From VGBK01 sp964354255 (GTDB taxonomy: Bacteria; Actinomycetota; Acidimicrobiia; Spongiisociales; UBA11373), in the NCBI GenBank assembly GCA_964354255.1, contig CAYGYX010000050.1:1-15021 (forward strand): DNA of 15,021 bases, written 5' to 3'. The position numbers and the translations under genes were made by a program. The number at the start of each line of letters is the position of its first letter. The first letter of the stretch is position 1. Below the pieces are notes generated by a model. The model saw nothing but the letters and a program-made list of their open reading frames with translations. It did not search any database and was not told the DNA's origin. This document shows positions 6,613-11,878 of this stretch, one piece after another.

Positions 6613-7385
6613 AGCACCAGCCTCTTGCGCATGAAATGCAGCGAGAGCCAGGCTCCCGCCGCCACCCAGGCCGCCAGGTAGGCAACGCTGATCGCCCAAT
6701 GCACCTCGAAGGGGAGGCCCAGGGCCAGCCCGCGGCAGAGGCTCACCCCGTGGAACAGCGGGGTGCCGTAGGCCAGCGGTTCCACCGCATCGGGCAATTG
6801 GGAGACGGGGAAGAAGGTTCCCGAGAACAGGAACAGGGGGACGATGCCGAAGCGGAACAGCGTCGAAAGGCCGGTCTCGTCCTTGAGCCGGGCGGTGTAG
6901 GCGGTCACCGCCGCGGCGAAGGCGGCGCCGGTGAGCACCGCCGGCGGGACGGCCAACAGGCCCTCGAGGGGGCTGGTGGCCCCGAAGGCCGTCATGATCG
7001 CCGCGAAGACCGCCGACACGAAGGTGACCCGGATGGTCACCCAGCCCAGGTGGCCCACCACCAGGTCGCTGACCCCAATGGGGGTGGCCAGGGCGGCGTG
7101 GAAGGTCTTGCGCCACTTGATGCCGGCCATCACCGGGTAGGAGGCGTCGCCGGCGGCGGTCTGCATGGCGGTGGCGGCCAGCAGGCCGGGCGCCAGGAAG
7201 GTGAGGTAAGGGATGGCCAGGTCGTTGCTGCCGCTGCCCTCGTCCACCAGCTTGCCCAGGCCCACTCCCATGGCCAGCAGGTAGAGCACCGGGTTGAGGA
7301 AGGTGGAGATGACGCTGCCCCGCCAGGTGCGCCGGTAGACCCGGGCCCCGTACTCGACCACGCGCAGGGCGGTAGGGGCCGCCAT
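6609..7385 (-). CDS. ABC-2 type (NodJ/DrrB-like) permease, first subunit
   Basis: A 258-residue permease starting at the ATG at 7385, which shares one base with the ATPase stop (TGATG), so translational coupling is likely. Helix 1 region FLNPVLYLLAMGVGLGKLV, coupling region KWRKTFHAALATPIGVSDL and the signature PLFLFSGTFFPVSQLPDAVE followed by PLFHGVSLCRGLALG identify the NodJ/DrrB family. Six hydrophobic segments are visible, with both ends cytoplasmic and a basic C-terminus (MRKRLVL). It is clearly different from the second permease apart from family motifs, so the transporter is probably a heterodimer of two permeases on an ATPase dimer. Confidence 0.93.
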   Translation of the reverse strand: MAAPTALRVVEYGARVYRRTWRGSVISTFLNPVLYLLAMGVGLGKLVDEGSGSNDLAIPYLTFLAPGLLAATAMQTAAGDASYPVMAGIKWRKTFHAALATPIGVSDLVVGHLGWVTIRVTFVSAVFAAIMTAFGATSPLEGLLAVPPAVLTGAAFAAAVTAYTARLKDETGLSTLFRFGIVPLFLFSGTFFPVSQLPDAVEPLAYGTPLFHGVSLCRGLALGLPFEVHWAISVAYLAAWVAAGAWLSLHFMRKRLVL

Positions 7386-8311
7386 CAGTCGATCAGGCTC
7401 CGGCCGGTGAGGCGGAGGAAGACGTCCTCCAGGGTAGAGCGGCGGCTCACCATCGATTCGGGGACCACCCCGCGCCCGAACACCAGGCCGGCCGTTTCGT
7501 CGGCGTCGTCGCTGTAGAGGAGCACCCGGTCGGGGAGGATCTCGGTGCGCTGGGCCAGGCCGTCGATCCGGGCCATCATCTCCTCCTGCATGCCCAGGGC
7601 GAAGCGCAGCTCCAGCACCTCCCGGGTGGAGTAACGGTCGATGAGCTCCCGAGGTGAGCCCTCGGCGACGATGCGGCCCTTGTCCATGATCACCAGGCGG
7701 TCGCACAACTGCTCCGCCTCGTCCATGTAGTGGGTGGTGATGATGAGAGTCACCCCCTGCTGTTTGAGCCGGTAAAGGCGGTCCCAGAGCAGGTGGCGGG
7801 CCTGGGGATCGAGGCCGGTGGTGGGCTCGTCGAGGATGAGCACTTCGGGCTGGTTGATGAGGCCGCGGGCAATGACCAGGCGCCGCTTCATGCCCCCGGA
7901 GAGAGGCTCCACCCGGCTGTCGCGCCGCTCCTGCAAGTGGGCGAAGTGGAGCAGCTCGGTCACCCGCTCGTCGATGAGCTTGCGGGGCAGTCCGAAGTAG
8001 CGCCCGTAGATGAGCAGGTTCTCGTAGACCGAGAGCTCCTCGTCGAGGTTCTCCTCCTGGGGGACCACGCCGAGGCGGCCGCGGATCTCCGGCCCGTGGG
8101 CGGCGGGATCCAGGCCCATCACCCGCAGGTGCCCCTCGGTGACCGGGGAGACGGCGGCGATCATCCGCATCGTCGACGACTTGCCGGCGCCGTTGGGGCC
8201 CAGGAACCCGAAGGCCTCGCCGGGGCGGACCTCGAAACTCACGTCGTCGACGGCGGTGAGCGTGCCGAAGCGCTTGGTCAGGTGGCGGGCGTCCACCAAC
8301 GGCTGGGTCAT
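7385..8311 (-). CDS. ABC exporter ATP-binding protein (NodI/DrrA-like)
   Basis: A 308-residue ATPase with all motifs intact: Walker A GPNGAGKSS (38-46), Q-loop Gln85 in VVPQEENLD, signature LSGGM (137-141), Walker B VLILDE (157-162), D-loop GLD and H-loop His194 in ITTHYMDEA. The 'VVPQEENLDEELSVYENL' segment and the ~90-residue C-terminal extension are typical of the NodI/DrrA class, which powers export of lipids, glycans or drugs. It is the first gene of the operon, with a one-base overlap to the first permease. The ATG at 8311 has no Shine-Dalgarno sequence; a TAGCGT box lies 9 nt upstream, so the mRNA may be nearly leaderless. The operon diverges from the flavodoxin gene. Confidence 0.95.
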   Translation of the reverse strand: MTQPLVDARHLTKRFGTLTAVDDVSFEVRPGEAFGFLGPNGAGKSSTMRMIAAVSPVTEGHLRVMGLDPAAHGPEIRGRLGVVPQEENLDEELSVYENLLIYGRYFGLPRKLIDERVTELLHFAHLQERRDSRVEPLSGGMKRRLVIARGLINQPEVLILDEPTTGLDPQARHLLWDRLYRLKQQGVTLIITTHYMDEAEQLCDRLVIMDKGRIVAEGSPRELIDRYSTREVLELRFALGMQEEMMARIDGLAQRTEILPDRVLLYSDDADETAGLVFGRGVVPESMVSRRSTLEDVFLRLTGRSLID

Positions 8312-8320
8312 GGCGGGGCA

Positions 8321-8387
8321 ACGCTAGTGCCGCCGTCGTGCCTGCTCACCCGCTGGCGGTTGGCGGCGGAAGGCGGCACGATAGTCC
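8321..8387. promoter_or_regulatory. Divergent promoter region with matched inverted elements
   Basis: Between the ABC ATPase (minus) and flavodoxin (plus) genes, both strands show nearly the same element reading toward their gene. Minus: GACGGCGGCAC directly followed by TAGCGT (8321-8326). Plus: GAAGGCGGCAC, GA, then TAGTCC (8382-8387). The perfect inverted pair is TGCCGCC (8328-8334) and GGCGGCA (8372-8378). This is consistent with two back-to-back promoters, possibly under one regulator; the regulator is unknown. Confidence 0.35.
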
Positions 8388-8410
8388 CGGCAGCTCGGCG
8401 GGAGGATCGG

Positions 8411-8902
8411 ATGGCGAAGGTGCTGGTGGCCTACGGCTCGAAGATGGGCGGCACGGTGGGGATCGCGGAGACGGTGGCGGAGGCCCTGCGCTCCCGGGGG
8501 CACGAGGTGACGCTGCTCCCGGCCGGGGATGTGCCCCGGAAGGCGCAGTTCGACGCCGCCGTGATCGGGAGCGGCATCTACGCCGGCCGCTGGCGACGGG
8601 AGGCGGTCCGCCTCCTGAAGCGCCTGGCGCGCTCCGGGGGGAAGATGCCGGTGTGGCTGTTCCACAGCGGCCCCCTGGGCGACGACCAGGCGGACGAGCC
8701 GCAACCTCTCCCCAAGGCGGTGCTGCCTCTGGCCGAGCGGCTCGGGGTGCACGACGTGGTGACCTTCGGTGGCCGCCTGCCCGTTGATGCCATGGGCTTC
8801 ATCGCCAAGGCCATGGTCCGTAACGGCAAGGCGGGGGACTGGCGACGGCTCGACCAGACCGCCGCTTGGGGCAACGCCATCGCCGACGAACTGGCGAGCT
8901 GA
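8411..8902 (+). CDS. Flavodoxin-domain protein (HemG-like)
   Basis: A 163-residue single-domain flavodoxin-like protein. The FMN-phosphate loop is YGSKMGGTVGIAE (8-20), in place of the classical T/S-x-T-G-x-T. FDAAVIGSGIYAGRW (47-61) and VWLFHSGPLGD (81-91) are the second and third flavin-binding loops in the Flavodoxin_5 family, which includes menaquinone-dependent protoporphyrinogen oxidase HemG. The ATG at 8411 follows GGGAGG at good spacing. No signal peptide is seen. No haem-biosynthesis gene is adjacent, so protoporphyrinogen oxidase activity is not supported by context; a general FMN electron-transfer role is the safer reading. It is followed after 7 nt by an alpha/beta hydrolase, probably in the same operon. 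Confidence 0.88.
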   Translation: MAKVLVAYGSKMGGTVGIAETVAEALRSRGHEVTLLPAGDVPRKAQFDAAVIGSGIYAGRWRREAVRLLKRLARSGGKMPVWLFHSGPLGDDQADEPQPLPKAVLPLAERLGVHDVVTFGGRLPVDAMGFIAKAMVRNGKAGDWRRLDQTAAWGNAIADELAS

Positions 8903-8909
8903 GTCCGGC

Positions 8910-9728
8910 GTGCCGCCGGCTCCCGATCCCATCGAGGTTCGCTGCTACGGACGGGGCGGGCCGACGGTGGCGCTGCTGCACGGCGGGCCGGGGGCGCCGG
9001 GGCAGATGGCTCCGCTCGCTCGTGATCTGGCCGACGGGTTCACCGTGCTCGAGCCGCTGCAGCGGCGCAGCGGCGTGGCCCCGCTGACGGTCGCCGGCCA
9101 CGTGGAGGACCTGGCGGCCGTTCTCCCGGAGGGGGCCGCGCTGGTCGGCTGGTCGTGGGGGGCCATGCTCGCCCTCTCCTTTGCCGCGGCTCACCCGGGG
9201 CGGGTGCGCTCGCTGGCCCTGGTGGGATGCGGCACGTACGACTCGACGACACGGGATGCCTATGAGCAGGCGCTGGCCGAAAGGCTCGGGGAAGAGGGCC
9301 GGCGGCAGGCCGGCGAGTTGCGGCGGGGGATGGAGACGGCCCCCTCGGACGAGGAGGGCGACCGGGTGCTGGCCGCCCTCGGCCGTCTCATGGAGGAGGC
9401 CCAGTCCTGTGAGCTCCTGCCCGAGACCGGGGACCCCGTGCGAGTGGACCGGCGAGGTCACGACGAGACCTGGGCCGACGTGCTGCGCCTCCAGGCAGAA
9501 GGCATGGAGCCGGTCGCTTTCGCCTCCATTCGCTGCCCGGCCTTGATGCTGCACGGAGATGACGACCCGCATCCGGGCCTGGCCACCTTCGACCTGTTGA
9601 GGCGGTTCGTCCCCCAGGTGCAGTACCGGGGCTTCGAGCGCTGCGGGCACAAGCCCTGGGCGGAGCGCTGGGCCCGGGAGCCGTTCCTGGCGGCGCTGCG
9701 GGAGTGGCTGGCGCGCACCGCGGGCTGA
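8910..9728 (+). CDS. Alpha/beta-fold hydrolase, proline-iminopeptidase-like
   Basis: A 272-residue hydrolase. The oxyanion motif is HGGPGAPG, close to the HGGPG of prolyl iminopeptidases. The nucleophile elbow is GWSWGAM, the acid lies in HGDDDPHPG and the His in RCGHKPW, so the triad looks complete. The acidic and Arg-rich cap between the elbow and the acid is shorter than in true prolyl iminopeptidases, so the substrate is open. The GTG at 8910 is 7 nt after the flavodoxin stop and has no strong Shine-Dalgarno sequence, which suggests translational coupling. It is distinct from the other hydrolase at 2870. It converges with abiEii over a short hairpin. Confidence 0.87.
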   Translation: MPPAPDPIEVRCYGRGGPTVALLHGGPGAPGQMAPLARDLADGFTVLEPLQRRSGVAPLTVAGHVEDLAAVLPEGAALVGWSWGAMLALSFAAAHPGRVRSLALVGCGTYDSTTRDAYEQALAERLGEEGRRQAGELRRGMETAPSDEEGDRVLAALGRLMEEAQSCELLPETGDPVRVDRRGHDETWADVLRLQAEGMEPVAFASIRCPALMLHGDDDPHPGLATFDLLRRFVPQVQYRGFERCGHKPWAERWAREPFLAALREWLARTAG

Positions 9729-9734
9729 CTGCCT

Positions 9735-9757
9735 GGGCCCCGGCTTCGGCGGCGCCC
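9735..9757. terminator. Hairpin between convergent hydrolase and abiEii genes
   Basis: GGGCCCCG and CGGCGCCC form an 8-bp stem with one C-C mismatch around a seven-base loop (GCTTCGG), just after the hydrolase TGA and touching the abiEii stop. TATTCCC follows on the plus strand; there is no real T-tract. It is the right place for a shared terminator, but the structure is only moderately convincing. Confidence 0.4.
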
Positions 9758-10509
9758 TATTCCCACCCCAGCGCCCGACCCCATGCCTGACGGACCGCTC
9801 GGAGCGCCTCAGTGGGGTCGGGGACATGTTTCATCTGGTGGGCGAGGTCTATGGCCCAGGAGCGGCGGGTGTGATCCGGGACTTGCCGAACCTCGTGGTC
9901 GGTGACCCCGAAGCCGCGGAGGCAGCGCACCACTGCCGCGGCGTCGGCGTCGAGGGCGCCGGCCTCCGCCAGTCCGGAGAGGTCCGCCAAATCGCGGGGT
10001 GCCGCCCGCTCCGCCCAGGCGAGGTGCTTCATGGCAACGAGACCGGGCAGGGTCGGGACTCTGATCCCGACGGCCTCGGGCAGATCGGAGTAACGGAGTC
10101 CGACAGGACGGCGTTCGACCGCTACGCAGCGGTGGTGCTCGGCTCCGTAGGCCACCACCTGCACCCGCAAGCGCATCCCGGCGCGTGTCAGCAAGCTGCC
10201 CGTCTGGGGGCCCTCCTGCTCCACGCGGCAGCCGGGGAACTCGCGGCGGAGCCGGCGGGGGAGGTCGAGCGCCAAGGTCTCGAAGGTGGCGGTTGCCGAC
10301 TCGGCCCACAGGTCGATGTCCTCGGACAGCCGGCGGTCGGCCAGGTGCGTTCGGGCCAGCGCCGTGCCGCCGAACAGGACGACCTGGTCCAAGGGCGGAC
10401 CAGCGCCGATGGCGGCGATGACGTGCGAGACCAGGTGGTCCTTCACGATTTGCTCCGGTGCCGCGCCGAACACGGCTGCCCAGACACGTGTCTCCGCGTT
10501 GGTCAGCAT
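9757..10509 (-). CDS. abiEii: AbiEii-type nucleotidyltransferase toxin
   Basis: A 250-residue MNT-fold nucleotidyltransferase. Motif I is LFGGTALARTHLADRRLSEDIDLW (split: GGT at 47-49, D64 and D66 as metal ligands). A later AMKHLAWAERAAPRDLADL (159-177) has the Lys...RD..D motif of AbiEii proteins. In the strand where a third carboxylate is normally expected the sequence is RLRVQVV, with Gln117, so one metal ligand may be missing. AbiEii is the toxin of type IV (AbiE) systems: it arrests growth by nucleotidyl transfer and gives phage abortive infection in known cases. The ATG at 10509 follows AGGGGAGG closely. It overlaps abiEi by 7 nt. The toxin call rests on gene order plus motifs. Confidence 0.9.
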   Translation of the reverse strand: MLTNAETRVWAAVFGAAPEQIVKDHLVSHVIAAIGAGPPLDQVVLFGGTALARTHLADRRLSEDIDLWAESATATFETLALDLPRRLRREFPGCRVEQEGPQTGSLLTRAGMRLRVQVVAYGAEHHRCVAVERRPVGLRYSDLPEAVGIRVPTLPGLVAMKHLAWAERAAPRDLADLSGLAEAGALDADAAAVVRCLRGFGVTDHEVRQVPDHTRRSWAIDLAHQMKHVPDPTEALRAVRQAWGRALGWE

Positions 10510-11246
10510 GGGCCTCCCCTGCCGATGGGCCTCCGCGCCGGACCCTGAACCGGGGGTGGGGCGTCGGACCGCTCCGGGCTCTGTGTCCGGCCAGGTCGGC
10601 CAGGGTCTTCGCTTGGAACGCGACCTGCGAGCGACTTGGCGCGCTCGTACGCAGCGGGTCGTCGCTGTCGTACCGCCAACTCGCGGACGATCTGCCAGTC
10701 CGCCCGCCCGGACATTGCCCTGATTGCCTCGTCGATCGTGTCGGATGTCATTCCCCAACTACTCCAGCGGGTGAGATCGAGGATCGTTTGCTCCACGGTG
10801 GTGAGGTATCCCCCCACGAGCTGGGTGTCCACCCGTTCTAGATCGAGGAGGTCGACCCGGCGTTTGTGGAAGACGATGTTCCCAAAGCGTGTGACGAGTC
10901 GCGGACGCTGCTTCGGCACGGCCACCACGCCCAGCGCCACCGCCCTGGGCAGCGCTCCGTGAAGCCGGGCGGCCGAAGGTCCCATGAGCGCTACCCGATC
11001 AGCGCCGTAGTCGGCAGCACCGAGGCCCAGCGCGACCGCCTCGATGCTGGGGCGCCAGGAGGGGCTGCCAATCCACTCTGATGGGACCACGGCGTAGTAC
11101 CCATGGGCTAGGTGCCGCACCAGGCCGCGCTCCTCGAGACGGGCCAGTTCGGCGGCGGGGTTGACGTAGGCTTCTTTGAGATCGCGCGGCCTGACCACCC
11201 GACTGGGCCGGGTCGCCAACAGCGACATGATGTGAGCTGTAGACAC
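10503..11246 (-). CDS. abiEi: AbiEi-type antitoxin / transcriptional autorepressor
   Basis: A 247-residue protein. Residues ~5-55 form a winged helix (VVRPRDLKEAYVNPAAELAR, then LEERGLVRHLAHGYYAVVP). The rest, with the EAVALGLGAADYGADRVALMG and LTTVEQTILDLTRW segments, is the AbiEi C-terminal antitoxin domain. In studied systems AbiEi neutralises AbiEii and represses its own promoter by binding inverted repeats. The last ~38 residues are Pro/Arg-rich and low in complexity, past the usual end of the domain. That tail may be only a consequence of the overlap with abiEii. The GTG at 11246 has no good Shine-Dalgarno sequence; an ATG seven codons on is a possible alternative. Its upstream DNA is AT-rich and carries a nested palindrome. 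Confidence 0.9.
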   Translation of the reverse strand: MSTAHIMSLLATRPSRVVRPRDLKEAYVNPAAELARLEERGLVRHLAHGYYAVVPSEWIGSPSWRPSIEAVALGLGAADYGADRVALMGPSAARLHGALPRAVALGVVAVPKQRPRLVTRFGNIVFHKRRVDLLDLERVDTQLVGGYLTTVEQTILDLTRWSSWGMTSDTIDEAIRAMSGRADWQIVRELAVRQRRPAAYERAKSLAGRVPSEDPGRPGRTQSPERSDAPPPVQGPARRPIGRGGPC

Positions 11247-11271
11247 GGCGGGTTCCCGGGGATTGTCAGTA

Positions 11272-11310
11272 CTACAAAACTAGTGTAGAACACTAGAACT
11301 GTTGTAGCAA
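11272..11310 (-). promoter_or_regulatory. abiE promoter with nested palindrome (candidate AbiEi operator)
   Basis: On the minus strand TTGCTA (11305-11310) and TACACT (11282-11287) are spaced by exactly 17 nt, each matching 4 of 6 consensus positions for -35 and -10. The predicted start of transcription is near 11275, giving a leader of about 29 nt. A perfect inverted repeat, CTAGTGT-3 nt-ACACTAG (11280-11296), lies over the -10 and spacer. An outer pair, CTACAA (11272-11277) and TTGTAG (11302-11307), flanks it. A repressor bound here would block RNA polymerase, as expected for AbiEi autoregulation. Confidence 0.55.
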
Positions 11311-11327
11311 TTGGCCCAGGCGGGCCA

Positions 11328-11427
11328 NNNNNNNNNNNNNNNNNNNNNNNNNNNNNNNNNNNNNNNNNNNNNNNNNNNNNNNNNNNNNNNNNNNNNNNNN
11401 NNNNNNNNNNNNNNNNNNNNNNNNNNN
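11328..11427. other. Assembly gap (100 N)
   Basis: Exactly 100 N join two contigs; this length is the usual placeholder for a gap of unknown size. The left contig ends 20 bp upstream of the abiE promoter. The right contig begins in a C-run and opens straight into a NurA-like reading frame. The interval 11247-11452 therefore holds the abiE promoter, the gap and 25 bp of sequence with no other visible feature. Gene order across the gap should not be trusted. Confidence 0.98.
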
Positions 11428-11452
11428 CCCCCCCGGCCACCATCGCCGGGCG

Positions 11453-11878
11453 ATGGCTCGCCTGTCTGTCGAGGGCTGGGCGCCCGAGTGCGGGGCGGCG
11501 GTGGAGCCCGACGAAGCCCTCTCGCCAGCCGAAGGCGCGGAGGAGGTGGACGTCGAGGGCCGTCCCTGGCGGCCCATTCCCGGGCGCGACGACGGGGTGG
11601 CGGTCATCGCCTTCGTCGACGGGGTGCGCCGCATCGACGCTCGTCTCGTCCTCGACGACCCGGAGCGCGGCCCCATCCCCGGCGTCTGCGCCTCTTTCGG
11701 GGTGGGGGCGGTGCTCTGGCGCCGCGACGAGCGACGGGCCGAGGTGATCGAGCCGGTGGTCGAGCGCCTCGTCTTGCTCCTGCACGGGCGGGTGCCCGAC
11801 GATCATGCGCCGCCCGGGCGCGGGGTTGCCGCCGGGCAAGAGACGGTTCACTCTCACGCGTTGACTAACCGGTTCTAG
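11453..11878 (+). CDS. NurA-like nuclease, N-terminal part only (truncated)
   Basis: A 141-residue frame with coding-type GC3. The core VAVIAFVDGVRRIDARLVLD and the following PIPGVCASFGVGAVLW resemble the N-terminal third of actinobacterial NurA-domain proteins, where 'FVDGVRR' holds the first catalytic Asp and an 'ASY/FxxG' strand follows. These proteins usually run to about 350-400 residues. Here similarity appears to stop near nt 11780, and the last ~30 residues look unrelated, ending at a TAG inside a CTAG palindrome that is also the stop of the convergent ATPase gene. No room remains for the rest of the nuclease. The frame is open upstream into the gap, so the start at 11453 is plausible (MARLSVEGWAPECG looks like a natural N-terminus) but unproven, and no Shine-Dalgarno sequence is seen. 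It could be a remnant, an assembly artefact or a short family member. Confidence 0.55.
   Translation: MARLSVEGWAPECGAAVEPDEALSPAEGAEEVDVEGRPWRPIPGRDDGVAVIAFVDGVRRIDARLVLDDPERGPIPGVCASFGVGAVLWRRDERRAEVIEPVVERLVLLLHGRVPDDHAPPGRGVAAGQETVHSHALTNRF

Noticed and set aside
7386..8321. A minus-strand frame giving the first permease a ~310-residue N-terminal extension across the ATPase gene
   Set aside because: The extension is an out-of-frame shadow of the ATPase (Arg/Pro/Gly-rich). The permease starts naturally at the ATG at 7385, overlapping the ATPase stop. The same applies to the 7116 extension of the second permease and the 7730 extension of the flavodoxin.
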